This document shows positions 23,886-33,982 of a stretch of DNA of 64,000 nt, piece by piece (the stretch's first letter is position 1; every line of letters starts with the position of its first letter). Position numbers and translations under genes: made by a program. The DNA comes from an uncultured Caryophanales bacterium. Its GTDB lineage: Bacteria > Bacillota_I > Bacilli_A > RFN20 > CAG-826. Location: assembly GCA_946407815.1 (NCBI GenBank), contig CAMJPB010000001.1, positions 584,335-648,334 on the forward strand, given 5' to 3'. Below the pieces are notes generated by a model. The model searched no databases, had not been told where the DNA came from, and saw only the letters and a program-made list of their open reading frames with translations.

Positions 23886-26693
23886 TCATTTGCGCTTAAT
23901 CAAATGTCTTCTGTTTAGTATCAAAAGCAAGATGTTAGAAACGACTAGCGGCACGAATAATGCACCCCCTAAAATGACTAAGATTGGTTTGCTATTAAAT
24001 GAGAAATTAAAGCCAATACCCAGTGTGTTGCCAAGCATGTAAGACATGACGAAATCTACAATTATTAGTTCAAAAGAACTAACAAGGAACGAAAGTAAGC
24101 CTTGTACCAAAGATTCTACAACAAAACATGAATTAATATCGCGACGTTTTATTCCGAGTAAACTGAACAACCTAATGTCATTCTTGCTTTCAATAATATT
24201 TAGCATCATCGTTGTCCCAAGAAGCAAAATTGAGATTACGCCCGCTAAAATAGAAAATGCTTTCAAAATTGTGTTTGCGTACTCAAGTGTCGTATCAATA
24301 TTCGTTTTCAACTCTTCAATTGGTGACTCAATTTTGTAACCTGAAATAATCTTTTTAAGATCCTCCATCGCCGTTTTAGCCACACCTTGAGTTTTGAATT
24401 CCATAACAATTGCTTTCGGAATTAAATAAAAACTTGAAACCCCTAGCTTGTCCCTAAAGAATTCAATTGTCCAATCGGCATTTTGATAAAGATAATTCTT
24501 CTCTTCATCCACCACTCCAACAACCAGCGCTTTAGCCCTTCCATAAGTCTTTTGAATGTGGCCATCAGAATCGTAGAATTCTTCAATTTCCCCGGAAAAT
24601 TCCAGGTATTTTCCTAAATTTTGGCCTTTTGAATCTAACTGATTTGCGAGCCCTCTTGAGATAGCAATTTCGTTAATATTTGAAGGCGCTCTTCCAGCGA
24701 TCAACTTGGATGCGTCGGTCGAAAATCTAATTCCATCACTTAAAGTTAAAAGATAATTTCCTTGGATAACTCCATCCGGGAGATTAAGTGCAACACCATT
24801 ATCTTCAGTCAAGTTTGTGTCTGCATCGCTCGCCTCATCAACTAAATTTGGATCATACGAAACAAATAGATTCTTTGAAAAACCCGAGAATAGATTTGAA
24901 GCGTAGGAGGCGTATCCATAATCAGATGTAAAATAGTAGTTTTTAAATCCTTGGTTTACACTCTGATAATCTTTGATTATTGAACCAAGAATTCCAATTT
25001 TGTCTACTGAATAAACATATAGTCTTTTCTCGTTACAAACATCAAGGGACTTGCACAATTCAGGATTGTATTGATAATTAGCCCTTTCAAATACGTAATC
25101 AAACAAATAATCGTCATAAATTGAAGAGTTTAAAAATACAGATGGGTCTTCTTTTGTTTTTAAATAATATATTTTATATATTTCCCAAGGGTATTCGTGA
25201 GTTTCATCGTCATCTGAAGGAAGTCTCATCATTTCTTCAAAAACAATTTCGTTCCAAAGTAAGTTCGTGTGATAAATACAGCTTGAACTTGATTCACAAA
25301 CAGCAGCTATTGAGAAAATTTGTTCGTCATCGTACTGCCAGTAATCATTCGCAACATTCAGAGTTAGAGTTAAATCTTTTTCATAAATGAAGTGGCCTAA
25401 TGAACTGAAATTTCTTTGGATTTGAAGCTTATAACAAAGATTTACCATGTCCTCATAACTTAAACCCAAGACAACTTGGTCGTCATCTAGCAAATCATAG
25501 GCATAAGGATAGAAAATTTTTGGTTCATCTTCTTCTAACCATCTAAAGTCGTTAATGCTTCTTGTAGATAAACTTTCTAAAGGTATTTTCTTGTTTGAAG
25601 ACTCAACATAAAATTCATTTTTGTCTTTAAAGAAGTCTTCAAAATTCACCAAATAATTAACTCCAACACCATCTAGCAAATAACGATACTTGTCGTGTAT
25701 TTTTAAAACATTAGAAAGAGATGTTGAATAAGTTGTAGTGAATGAATTTTCGTTCTCGTTTTTATTGCTGATAATAACGTAATTCCTGTTTAAGATCGCA
25801 TTGAATGCACTCTCCACCTTTGAAGAAACTGACTCAGTTATTATCAAAGTTAATCCCACTCCTGTTAACGCTAAAGATAGCATCAAATTTGTGATTAAAC
25901 TTCTAAACTTTTTCGCCTTCAATTTTTGAAATCCAAAACGAATTTTAAAACTAAGCGGAACGCGTGGTTTGAACTTTTCTTTGCCTTTACCAATAAGTTG
26001 ATTTGTCGCTCCTTTTTCCTCAACTTTCTGTGGATTTGTTATTATTACTTTCCCATCTTTGATTTCTAAAATTGAATCAGCGATTTCTTTAATTGAATCA
26101 ACATCGTGAGTTGCAACAATAACCAGCGTGCTCTTAGAAAGTTTCTTTAAAAGTTTAAATATAATGTCTGCGTTCTTTTCATCTAAGGCTCCAGTTGGTT
26201 CATCACAAAGAATTACCTTTGGATCATTTATTAAAGCTCTCGCGATTGCGACTCTTTGTTTCTCTCCACCAGAGAGTTTGTTCACTCTCGTTTTAGCGAG
26301 CTCTTTAACTCCAACTGTCTGTAAAGCATCATTAACTCTTTTGTGCTGAATAAACCTTTTTGACTTATAACATGTTTCTAAAGGCAAAAGCACATTATTA
26401 AAAACTGTATCGAGGTTCAATAAACTGAAGTTTTGAAATACGTAACCAATATTCTTTAATCTAAAATCAGCGATTGCTTGTCCAGATAGTTTTTGGATTT
26501 CTTTTCCATCAACTTTTATAGTTCCTTTGTAGTCATTATCAACACCCGAAATCATATTTAATAAAGTGGATTTTCCGGAGCCTGAAGACCCTATCAAAGC
26601 AATAAAGCCCTTGCTTGGAAAAGAATGTGAAAAATTCGAAAATATGGCTCTTTTCCCAAAGATTTTTGTCAATTTATCAATTTTGATCATCAT
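23886..26693 (-). CDS. MacB-like ABC exporter 2 (ATPase-FtsX permease fusion)
   Basis: 935 residues. The ATPase is at about 1-215: Walker A GSSGSGKSTLL, signature LSGGEKQRVAIARAL, Walker B VILCDEPTGALD. A membrane helix at about 260-285 is followed by an extracellular region of about 500 residues and three helices at the end (from about 800), the FtsX/MacB layout. Such proteins move peptides or lipoproteins outward, or signal mechanically, rather than import. The ATG overlaps the stop of the first exporter gene (ATGA), so the two are coupled and may form a heterodimer. The external domain has no recognised fold. Confidence 0.88.
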   Translation of the reverse strand: MMIKIDKLTKIFGKRAIFSNFSHSFPSKGFIALIGSSGSGKSTLLNMISGVDNDYKGTIKVDGKEIQKLSGQAIADFRLKNIGYVFQNFSLLNLDTVFNNVLLPLETCYKSKRFIQHKRVNDALQTVGVKELAKTRVNKLSGGEKQRVAIARALINDPKVILCDEPTGALDEKNADIIFKLLKKLSKSTLVIVATHDVDSIKEIADSILEIKDGKVIITNPQKVEEKGATNQLIGKGKEKFKPRVPLSFKIRFGFQKLKAKKFRSLITNLMLSLALTGVGLTLIITESVSSKVESAFNAILNRNYVIISNKNENENSFTTTYSTSLSNVLKIHDKYRYLLDGVGVNYLVNFEDFFKDKNEFYVESSNKKIPLESLSTRSINDFRWLEEDEPKIFYPYAYDLLDDDQVVLGLSYEDMVNLCYKLQIQRNFSSLGHFIYEKDLTLTLNVANDYWQYDDEQIFSIAAVCESSSSCIYHTNLLWNEIVFEEMMRLPSDDDETHEYPWEIYKIYYLKTKEDPSVFLNSSIYDDYLFDYVFERANYQYNPELCKSLDVCNEKRLYVYSVDKIGILGSIIKDYQSVNQGFKNYYFTSDYGYASYASNLFSGFSKNLFVSYDPNLVDEASDADTNLTEDNGVALNLPDGVIQGNYLLTLSDGIRFSTDASKLIAGRAPSNINEIAISRGLANQLDSKGQNLGKYLEFSGEIEEFYDSDGHIQKTYGRAKALVVGVVDEEKNYLYQNADWTIEFFRDKLGVSSFYLIPKAIVMEFKTQGVAKTAMEDLKKIISGYKIESPIEELKTNIDTTLEYANTILKAFSILAGVISILLLGTTMMLNIIESKNDIRLFSLLGIKRRDINSCFVVESLVQGLLSFLVSSFELIIVDFVMSYMLGNTLGIGFNFSFNSKPILVILGGALFVPLVVSNILLLILNRRHLIKRK

Positions 26694-28777
26694 TCATCCC
26701 TCAATTCTTCAGTCAAAAATCCATGCCTATAAAATGTCATAGGGACAATGGTAAAAATAGTCGAACAAATTACGACTACCATAGTGAAAAGAATGATCAA
26801 GCCAAACGGCACTCCAAAGAAACTCTCAAATGGTATTTTTATAAGACCCGACAATGCAAACTTTTCTGAAATATACGGGTTGAGTAGTTTTTGAGAGAAA
26901 TAAGAAAGAATAAGTGATGACCAAAATGAGAGCGCGATGATTACAAAGTTCTCAAACAAATGGATTTGATAGATTGAAGAGTTTCTTGCTCCTAAACAAG
27001 TCATGATTGCTGCATTTTTTCTATTCTCTAAAAACGAAGAAAGTGAAATCATCCCGAGAATAAAATTAATTCCAATAAACGCAATAATAGAAAATAAAAA
27101 CAAAGTTTTTGAGAAAGAGGAAATAAATGTCACATACGTTTCTTTAATCTCGGCCGCTGTTGATGTAACTTCGATAGTTTCATTGTTTAGATTTTTAATC
27201 ATTTCGAAGAAACTCGTGCTCTCTGATAGGTCACCAAGAAATATTAACGACGAATACGAAGTTACTGGGTCGTCATTATTAGCATCTCGTAAGTAATCAT
27301 AAAACGAATACGTGTAACCGAGATAATAGGAAAGGTTTTCCATAAACTGATTCTTTAGGAAAGTCTTAGCGCCTTTATACGAATAATAAATCTTAGGGCT
27401 GTTAAGAAAAGGAAACTCTTTAACTACACCAACTACCTTCAATGGTTTTTCGATTATTAATTGATCTTTAATAAAAGGATTGTCATCATCGAACGTCTTA
27501 TAGTTTGTGGTTGCTGTATTTTTAAGAACAAAGTTCTTATTTAAAACGTTCCCGACAAGTTCAACAAATTCTTCATTCACAATTACTTCTTCAAAATTGT
27601 CATTTCCAGCATGACCATTCACTAATAAATCTGAACCGTAGCTTATTAAAGATAAATCAAATAATGGAACCATTTGAAAATTCGTGTAACTCTCGCCGTT
27701 AAACAAGCAAGTTGCGTTGCTGCTTATAAAATAAGAAAGGTTTTCTTCTACACGTAGCGTTGTGAATTCTTCAAACTCTTTATCAATTTCATAAATATCG
27801 GGTCTTACGGTTTTTTGATAAGTCAAAGATGAATTAGTTATCTCAACAGCTTCTATCTTAGAAACTGATGCGGTTCCAATTGATAAGTTTCTCGCCATAG
27901 CTTCCTCATAAGACCGTTCTGATCCAACTAAAAAACCCACACATAAAAACACAGAAGCAAACCCTATAGAACATGCAAAAATCGAGAACAAATTCTTTCC
28001 GAAATTTTTCTTTAAATTCGTGGACAAAAACTTATTCGACCAACCCGATTTATATTTAAGTTTTCGCGTCTCTTTATTAGGTTCTTTTACTATAGTTTGT
28101 GAACTATCATTTCCAGCTATTTGACCGTCTTTGATTTGTATAATTTTATCCGAAAATTCCTCAACCAATTCCTTATTATGAGAAACCATAACGATCAGTA
28201 TTTGTTTCGATAAATTCTTCAAAATCCCCAGGATTTCACGAGAATTTTTAGTATCTAGTGCTCCAGTTGGCTCATCACAAAGAATAACTTCTGGAGTCGT
28301 GACAATTGCCCTAATAATTGCGATTCTTTGCTTCTCTCCACCAGATAAATTTACAACCTTTCTTTTCTCTAAATCTTCTATTCCGAGTTTAATAAATTCT
28401 TGGTGCGCTAATCGCTTAGCTTTGGATGCAGAATAACCCTTCATTTTTAATGGGATCATCACGTTATCAATTGCTGTTAAATTATCAAACAAATTGTAGT
28501 GCTGAAAAATTGTTGAAACGCCACATAAATGAAACTTAGAAAATTGCCGATCATTAAATTTAGCAATGTTCCTCCCTTTAAATAACACTTTCCCTTTTGT
28601 TGGTTTTTCAATTCCCATCAAAATATTAAGTAGTGTTGATTTTCCAGATCCTGATTTACCAACGATTGAAACAAGTCCTTTGTCCGGAAAGGTTAAATTA
28701 ATATCGTTTAAAACAACGTGCTCATTTTTGTTCACGTTGAATACTTTTCTAATGCCCTCCAAAACAAAAACTGACAT
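26690..28777 (-). CDS. MacB-like ABC exporter 1 (ATPase-FtsX permease fusion)
   Basis: 695 residues. The ATPase is at about 1-225 (GKSGSGKSTLLNIL, LSGGEKQRIAIIRA, VILCDEPTGALD), then a helix at about 265, an external domain at about 285-555 and three C-terminal helices. It is shorter than its partner downstream, mainly in the external part. The ATG is only four bases from the GGGGG end of the same two-part element that stands before recA and the recX operon, so this exporter belongs to the same regulon (inference). The cargo is unknown; candidates are bacteriocin-like peptides or antimicrobial-peptide detoxification. Confidence 0.88.
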   Translation of the reverse strand: MSVFVLEGIRKVFNVNKNEHVVLNDINLTFPDKGLVSIVGKSGSGKSTLLNILMGIEKPTKGKVLFKGRNIAKFNDRQFSKFHLCGVSTIFQHYNLFDNLTAIDNVMIPLKMKGYSASKAKRLAHQEFIKLGIEDLEKRKVVNLSGGEKQRIAIIRAIVTTPEVILCDEPTGALDTKNSREILGILKNLSKQILIVMVSHNKELVEEFSDKIIQIKDGQIAGNDSSQTIVKEPNKETRKLKYKSGWSNKFLSTNLKKNFGKNLFSIFACSIGFASVFLCVGFLVGSERSYEEAMARNLSIGTASVSKIEAVEITNSSLTYQKTVRPDIYEIDKEFEEFTTLRVEENLSYFISSNATCLFNGESYTNFQMVPLFDLSLISYGSDLLVNGHAGNDNFEEVIVNEEFVELVGNVLNKNFVLKNTATTNYKTFDDDNPFIKDQLIIEKPLKVVGVVKEFPFLNSPKIYYSYKGAKTFLKNQFMENLSYYLGYTYSFYDYLRDANNDDPVTSYSSLIFLGDLSESTSFFEMIKNLNNETIEVTSTAAEIKETYVTFISSFSKTLFLFSIIAFIGINFILGMISLSSFLENRKNAAIMTCLGARNSSIYQIHLFENFVIIALSFWSSLILSYFSQKLLNPYISEKFALSGLIKIPFESFFGVPFGLIILFTMVVVICSTIFTIVPMTFYRHGFLTEELRDE

Positions 28778-28781
28778 TGTT

Positions 28782-28832
28782 CCCCCTATTACCTAATACG
28801 GGTTAAAAGTCAGTTTTGGCTAAAAATTTTTA
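28782..28832 (-). promoter_or_regulatory. RecA-type two-part element, copy A (ABC exporter operon)
   Basis: Minus-strand AAAAATTTTTAGCC, exactly 14 bases, then ACCCGTATTAGGTAATAGGG plus GG. On the plus strand the second block is the near-palindrome CCCTATTACCTAATACGGG. The same layout, with the same 14-base gap, stands before recA and before the rhuM-like/recX operon. The final AGGGGG can act as ribosome site, four bases from the ATG. Confidence 0.75.
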
Positions 28833-28842
28833 AATTTGTTAT

Positions 28843-29040
28843 TTAGTTATCTTTGATAACTCTTTTTAAACTTTTGTTAAAGGAGTCTCTAGAAATAAGT
28901 AAAACGTTACCGCAGCCAAGACATTCAATCTTTAAATCTGCACCAACTCTAACAATCTTGAATTTAGTGCATCTAGTTGAACACGGATGTGGCTTTTTCA
29001 ATTCAACGATATCGCCTAACTTATAATCTAAGTCTTTCAT
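28843..29040 (-). CDS. DUF951 family protein
   Basis: 65 residues. A small OB-like beta protein with four cysteines (CSTRC and CLGCG) that could bind zinc, typical of the DUF951 family of Firmicutes. Function unknown; family members sit near ychF, parB or translation genes. Its ATG shares one base with the fhs stop, so it is expressed with fhs. Confidence 0.85.
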   Translation of the reverse strand: MKDLDYKLGDIVELKKPHPCSTRCTKFKIVRVGADLKIECLGCGNVLLISRDSFNKSLKRVIKDN

Positions 29041-30647
29041 TATTCATCTTCCATTTTGACGGCGGCTGGTACCTTAGGTAAACCAGGCATTGTCATAACT
29101 TTGCCAGTTAATGCAACGATAAAGTTTGCACCTGCTGATAATTTAACTTCACGAATGTTAATTGTGCATCCGATGGGAGCACCAAATACTTTTGGATCAT
29201 CCGTAATTGAAAGCGGAGTTTTTGCCATACAAACGGCGGTCTTATCATAACCAAGTTTTTCAAAACGATCAATTTGCTCAAGAGCAAGATCGCTAAACTT
29301 GACTTCACCTGCTCTATAAATTTCTCTACAAACTGTCTCAATCTTTTCTTTAACAGGAAGATTGTAGTCATAAAGTTTGTGATATTTTGAAGGCTTAGTT
29401 GCAAGCATTTCATTAACTTTATTAGCTAAATCGATTGAACCTTCACCACCTTTGGCAAAGCCATCAACAAAGCTAACTGAGTAATTGTTTTCTTTACACC
29501 ACTTAGTGAGCCAATCAATTTCTTCTTGAGAATCATCGGCAAAGTGGTTGATTGCAACAACAACTGGTAATCCGTATTTTTGAATGTTCTCAAGGTGAAG
29601 TTTTAAGTTTCCAACGCCAGCTTTTAATGCTTCAACATTTGGAATCCTCAAATCTTCAAATGGCACACCGCCATGCTCCTTAAGAGCACGAATTGTAGCA
29701 ACCATGACAACTCCATCAGGTGTAAAGCCACCAGTTGGACAACAAATATCTAAGAATTTCTCTGCACCTAAGTCAGCACCGAAGCCAGCCTCTGTAACGA
29801 CAACATCGCCAAGTTTTAATGCTAGCTTCATTGCGATAACAGAGTTACAACCATGAGCAATATTTGCGAATGGACCACCATGAACAAGTGTTGGATTGTT
29901 TTCTTCTGTTTGGACAAGGTTTGGTTTAAGAGCTTCACGCATTAATTTCATAATCGCGTTAGAAATACGAAGTTCTCTTAAGTAAACTGGCTTGTCATCA
30001 AATGTATAAGCAACAATTATGTTGTTGACTCTATTTCTAAAGTCATCTGGGTCTTTTGCAAGACACATAATTGCCATCATTTCTGATGCAACTGTAATAA
30101 CAAATCCATCGTGTCTTGGTTGACCCTTCTTTTCATCTTGCATGACAGTAACACTACGAAGCGCTCTATCATTCATGTCTAAAGCACGAGTCCAAACGAT
30201 CTTTGATGGATCGATATTTAATTCATTTCCTTGGAAAATATGGTTATCAATAACAGCGGCAATTAAATTAATTGACGAGGTTAAAGCATGCATATCGCCA
30301 GTAAAGTGGAGATTGATGTCATCTTTTGGTTGAATTGATGCAAGTCCGCCACCTGTTGCACCGCCTTTAAGACCAAAAACAGGGCCAAGAGAAGGCTCTC
30401 TTAATGCGAGCATACATTTGGTGCCAACTTTAGCAAAACCTTCGGTTAAAGCGATAGACATTGTGGTCTTGCCTTCACCAGTTTTTGTTGGAGTAATGGC
30501 TGTAACTAAAACAAGTTTTCCATCTTTCTTGTCTTTAAGTTCATCCATGATTGATAAATCAATCTTTGCTTTATATTTACCATACATATCGACATACTTT
30601 TCATCGATGTTAGCGGTTTTTGCAATCTCAGTAATAACTTTCATCAT
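29040..30647 (-). CDS. fhs: Formate-tetrahydrofolate ligase
   Basis: 535 residues, slightly shorter than the usual 556. ATP-dependent capture of formate as 10-formyl-THF. Signatures: TPTKTGEGKTTMSI (nucleotide loop), REPSLGPVFGLKGGATGGG, HFTGDMHA, and PTLVHGGPFANIAHGCNS. The SD GAGGTAA suits the first of two adjacent ATGs. It feeds purine and formyl-Met synthesis in an anaerobe using pyruvate formate-lyase-type metabolism (inference). Confidence 0.97.
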   Translation of the reverse strand: MMKVITEIAKTANIDEKYVDMYGKYKAKIDLSIMDELKDKKDGKLVLVTAITPTKTGEGKTTMSIALTEGFAKVGTKCMLALREPSLGPVFGLKGGATGGGLASIQPKDDINLHFTGDMHALTSSINLIAAVIDNHIFQGNELNIDPSKIVWTRALDMNDRALRSVTVMQDEKKGQPRHDGFVITVASEMMAIMCLAKDPDDFRNRVNNIIVAYTFDDKPVYLRELRISNAIMKLMREALKPNLVQTEENNPTLVHGGPFANIAHGCNSVIAMKLALKLGDVVVTEAGFGADLGAEKFLDICCPTGGFTPDGVVMVATIRALKEHGGVPFEDLRIPNVEALKAGVGNLKLHLENIQKYGLPVVVAINHFADDSQEEIDWLTKWCKENNYSVSFVDGFAKGGEGSIDLANKVNEMLATKPSKYHKLYDYNLPVKEKIETVCREIYRAGEVKFSDLALEQIDRFEKLGYDKTAVCMAKTPLSITDDPKVFGAPIGCTINIREVKLSAGANFIVALTGKVMTMPGLPKVPAAVKMEDE

Positions 30648-30678
30648 AATTCTTTACCTCGTTAATATAATTATATCA

Positions 30679-31359
30679 CTATAAAATAGTGTTTAAAACA
30701 TATTTCGCAATTAAAAGTCCAGCTGTTGAAGGAACCATAATCATTGAAGCTGGTTTTGGAGATTTTATCAAAGGCTCTTCCTTTGAAAACACAACAGGAA
30801 TATCTTTTAGACTCAAACCTCTAGTTCTTGCTTCATAACGTAGTTTCTTTGCTAAAGGATCGTTTTCAGTTTTGTTCAAATTTGTAATTGTGACTTTTTC
30901 AGGATCAATTCTATTGCCCATTCCTAAAGAACTAATGAACGGAATGTGATGTTCCAAAGCAAATTTGTAAATTGATAATTTACCTTCAACAAAATCAATT
31001 GCATCTACAATAAAATCAACATCACCAATTCCAAGTTCCTCTAAAGCTTGTTCTCCGATTCTTGCCTGGATTGTTTTTACTTCAAAATCTTTATTGATTT
31101 TAAGAAGTCTATCTTTTGCAGCAAAGACTTTGTCTTTTCCAACATCTTCGCTTGTAAATAAAATCTGTCTGTTCAAATTAGAAATATCAACCTTGTCGAA
31201 GTCGATTAAAACAAACTTCTTAAAACCAGATCTTGCTAAAGCTTCAAGTGCGGTTCCGCCAACTCCACCAACGCCGATAACTAAAATTGCTTTATCTTCT
31301 AAAGCCTTGATTTTTTCCTCTCCTAAGAGTTGTTTTGATCTTGCTAAATAATCGCTCAT
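30679..31359 (-). CDS. tcdA: tRNA threonylcarbamoyladenosine dehydratase (TcdA/ThiF family)
   Basis: 226 residues. E1-like Rossmann fold: IGVGGVGGTALEAL (nucleotide loop), DFDKVDISNLNRQ (adenylation site), DAIDFVEGK. It converts t6A37 to cyclic ct6A in ANN-reading tRNAs. The size and the lack of a C-terminal ubiquitin-related part fit TcdA better than ThiF or MoeB. It overlaps the miaA stop by four bases (ATGA), joining two A37 modification enzymes. Confidence 0.88.
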   Translation of the reverse strand: MSDYLARSKQLLGEEKIKALEDKAILVIGVGGVGGTALEALARSGFKKFVLIDFDKVDISNLNRQILFTSEDVGKDKVFAAKDRLLKINKDFEVKTIQARIGEQALEELGIGDVDFIVDAIDFVEGKLSIYKFALEHHIPFISSLGMGNRIDPEKVTITNLNKTENDPLAKKLRYEARTRGLSLKDIPVVFSKEEPLIKSPKPASMIMVPSTAGLLIAKYVLNTIL

Positions 31360-32225
31360 TTTTTCAAAATCTCCAGTAAATCCCGGGTATTTTTGTAAAA
31401 TATCACAGGAAATTGATGCTTAATATATGTGACTTGGCGCTTAGCGTAGTTTCTTGAATTTTTCTTAATTTGCTCAATACCTTCGTCTAATGAAATCTCG
31501 TTTTTTAAGACTGGAATTAACTCTTTATAACCAATCGCTTGGAGTGATTGGCAGTCTTCTCCATACTTTTCAACGAGTGATTTAACTTCATCTAAAAGTC
31601 CGGCTTCAACCATCTTATCGACGCGTTGATTTATAGCGTTATAGAGAAAATCTCTATCCATATCTCTAACAAAGAATTTTGCATCATAAACGAGTTTATG
31701 CTGTTGTTCTTCAATAACTTCAGTCTTTGTTTTACCTTGAGAAAGATAGATTTCAATTGCTCTAAGAACACGCTTTCTATTATTCATATGAATAATTACA
31801 GCTTGTTTAGGATCAATCTTCTTAAGTTCTTCAAATAACTCTTCGCTACTCATTGCCTCGTACTTACTCATATCAACCTTTGGAAGTTCTGCAAATTCGT
31901 AATCATAAAGTGAAGAACGAATGTATAAACCAGACCCACCAACAATGACAACATTTTTACCACGAGATATTATCTCGTCTACAGTTTTTCTTAAGTCTTT
32001 TTGGTAGTCTGCAATTGAATATTCTTGGTCAACATCAACAAATGAAAATAAGTGATGCTGCACAACAGAAAAGTATTCTTTTGGAGGTTTAGCTACTCCA
32101 ATTTCCATCTCTTTATAAACTTGAAAAGCATCACCATTAACGATTTCAGCATTAAAAAGTTTCGCAACTTCTAATGCGGTCTCAGACTTGCCCATACATG
32201 TGGGTCCTGTAATGACAATAATCAT
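31356..32225 (-). CDS. miaA: tRNA dimethylallyltransferase
   Basis: 289 residues. The P-loop GPTCMGKSETAL, NGDAFQVYKEMEIGVAKP (the usual D-S-x-Q spelled D-A-x-Q) and VIVGGSGLYIRS are clear; the C-terminal RNA-binding part ends YAKRQVTYIKHQFP. It adds a dimethylallyl group, made by the MEP route, to A37 of UNN-reading tRNAs. MiaB, the next step, is encoded just upstream. A copy of the dispersed motif lies over its last codons. Confidence 0.95.
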   Translation of the reverse strand: MIIVITGPTCMGKSETALEVAKLFNAEIVNGDAFQVYKEMEIGVAKPPKEYFSVVQHHLFSFVDVDQEYSIADYQKDLRKTVDEIISRGKNVVIVGGSGLYIRSSLYDYEFAELPKVDMSKYEAMSSEELFEELKKIDPKQAVIIHMNNRKRVLRAIEIYLSQGKTKTEVIEEQQHKLVYDAKFFVRDMDRDFLYNAINQRVDKMVEAGLLDEVKSLVEKYGEDCQSLQAIGYKELIPVLKNEISLDEGIEQIKKNSRNYAKRQVTYIKHQFPVIFYKNTRDLLEILKK

Positions 32226-32235
32226 AAAGATTATT

Positions 32236-32547
32236 TTAGCTTAGGATATGTTTAATATCTACTAAAAGTGAAAATACTTCGTCTTTTGCGATTTGATAAT
32301 TTATCAAAATAGGATTGTTGTCTAATTGACTTTTTAAATCCTCATAAATTGCTTTTTCTTTGAAATAAATCTCGTTGTTGTCTTTGTTTTTGCACATCTC
32401 TTTTTGATGGAATCTAACTTGCTCATCAAGTTCTTTTAAAGAGACATCTTTTTCAACGAGATTTTTATAGTAAAAATACTCTTTAACACAATCTTCGTTA
32501 AAAAGTTCATCTTTCAATGAACTAATAAGTTCATCAATGTTATTCAT
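32236..32547 (-). CDS. ricA: YlbF/YmcA family protein, probably RicA
   Basis: 103 residues, helical. It matches the YlbF/YmcA family by length, pattern (VSLKELDEQVRFHQKEM) and above all by position: directly after miaB, overlapping it by eight bases, just as ymcA follows ymcB in Bacillus. There it works with YlbF and YaaT to steer RNase Y, and rny lies 2.3 kb upstream in the same direction. The family cysteines that hold Fe-S in Bacillus RicA are not all visible here. Confidence 0.75.
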   Translation of the reverse strand: MNNIDELISSLKDELFNEDCVKEYFYYKNLVEKDVSLKELDEQVRFHQKEMCKNKDNNEIYFKEKAIYEDLKSQLDNNPILINYQIAKDEVFSLLVDIKHILS

Positions 32548-33982
32548 TAACTAATTCTCCAATCATGGAGTAAGTGTGTGATTCAAGAATTTTAACTTTA
32601 ACAATCTCACCTACAAGGCTAATTGGGCCCTTGAAGTGGACGAGTTTATTCTTCTCTGTATAACCTGAAAGCATGTCGGGATTTTTTTCTGAGATTCCTT
32701 CAACAAGAACATCATAAGTTTTTCCAACCATGTCTTCAGAATATTTCATAATGTCTTCTTCGAGAGCTTTCACCAATTCTTTGAAACGTTTGCTCTTTTC
32801 GCTAGCAGGAACGTTGTCCTTAATCTTAGCTGCAGGAGTATTGTTTCTTGGTGAATAAATAAACGTAAAAGCAGAATCATAATGGACTTCTCTGCAGAGC
32901 GAAACGGTATCTAAGAATTGCTCATATGATTCATTTGGGAAACCAACAATAATATCGGTTGTTAAAGCAACATTTGGAATCTTTGTTTTTATCTCTTTAG
33001 CTAAGGCTAAATATTGTTCTCTTGTGTATCTTCTACCCATTAAACGGAGGATCTCATCTGATCCAGATTGAACAGGTAAATGAATGTATTTCATGATGTT
33101 GTCGTACTTGCCAATAACATCAATAATGTCTGATGTGAAATCCCAAGGATGTGAGGTTAAAAATCTAACTCTTGGAATACCGATTTTTGCGACTTCTTCA
33201 AGAAGCTTCGCAAATGTGGTCCCGTCGTTAAAATCTTTACCATAAGCATTAACGTTTTGACCTAACAATGTGACTTCTTTATAGTGATTATCTTTAAGTT
33301 CTTGAACTTCGTTCAAAATATCTTCCATCTTTCTTGAACGCTCCTTGCCACGAGTGTAAGGAACGATACAATAAGTACAGAATTTATCGCAACCATAAGA
33401 GATGTTAACGAATGCTTTAAATTTAGATTCTCTAACGCTTGGAAGATTTTCTACAATATCACCTGGAATTGATTTTACATCAACTAAACGAATATGCTTT
33501 GTAATCACTTCGTTAAGCATGTCTAAAAGTGATGTTAAATTATGGGTGCCAAAAATCAAATCAACGTGTTTGAATTTGTCGACTAAAAACTCGATAATGT
33601 GCTTTTGTTGAACCATGCAGCCACAGACCGCAATGAGCAAATCTTCTTTACGTCTTTTTAAGTGAACTAGGTCACCAATTTTGCCATAAACTTTTTGCTC
33701 GGCGTTTTCTCTAACAGCACATGTATTTAGGATGATTAAATCGGCCTCATTTTCTGAAAATACCTGGGAAAAACCGGCTTTTTCGAGTAAACCAGCCATA
33801 ACTTCCTCATCTCTATGATTGGCTTGGCAACCATAAGTATAGATGTAGAATTTTCTTCCTTTTGCGTACTCCGCTAAATGCTTTGGTACATCAAAATTTT
33901 CATACATAAAATCAAACGAGAGGTTTCTTCTTCTCTCGAGATTTGAATCTGGTAATGAGTTATAAACACACTTCTTTGCCAT
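32540..33982 (-). CDS. miaB: tRNA-2-methylthio-N6-dimethylallyladenosine synthase
   Basis: 480 residues. N-terminal UPF0004 domain with cluster ligands (YTYGCQANHRDEE, NTCAVRENAEQK, VCGCM), then radical SAM CDKFCTYCIVPYTRG, and a C-terminal TRAM domain. It methylthiolates i6A37 using two Fe-S clusters, which the suf genes supply. The start overlaps the ymdB stop by one base (TAATG). A dispersed-motif copy lies at 33755-33780. Confidence 0.96.
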   Translation of the reverse strand: MAKKCVYNSLPDSNLERRRNLSFDFMYENFDVPKHLAEYAKGRKFYIYTYGCQANHRDEEVMAGLLEKAGFSQVFSENEADLIILNTCAVRENAEQKVYGKIGDLVHLKRRKEDLLIAVCGCMVQQKHIIEFLVDKFKHVDLIFGTHNLTSLLDMLNEVITKHIRLVDVKSIPGDIVENLPSVRESKFKAFVNISYGCDKFCTYCIVPYTRGKERSRKMEDILNEVQELKDNHYKEVTLLGQNVNAYGKDFNDGTTFAKLLEEVAKIGIPRVRFLTSHPWDFTSDIIDVIGKYDNIMKYIHLPVQSGSDEILRLMGRRYTREQYLALAKEIKTKIPNVALTTDIIVGFPNESYEQFLDTVSLCREVHYDSAFTFIYSPRNNTPAAKIKDNVPASEKSKRFKELVKALEEDIMKYSEDMVGKTYDVLVEGISEKNPDMLSGYTEKNKLVHFKGPISLVGEIVKVKILESHTYSMIGELVNE

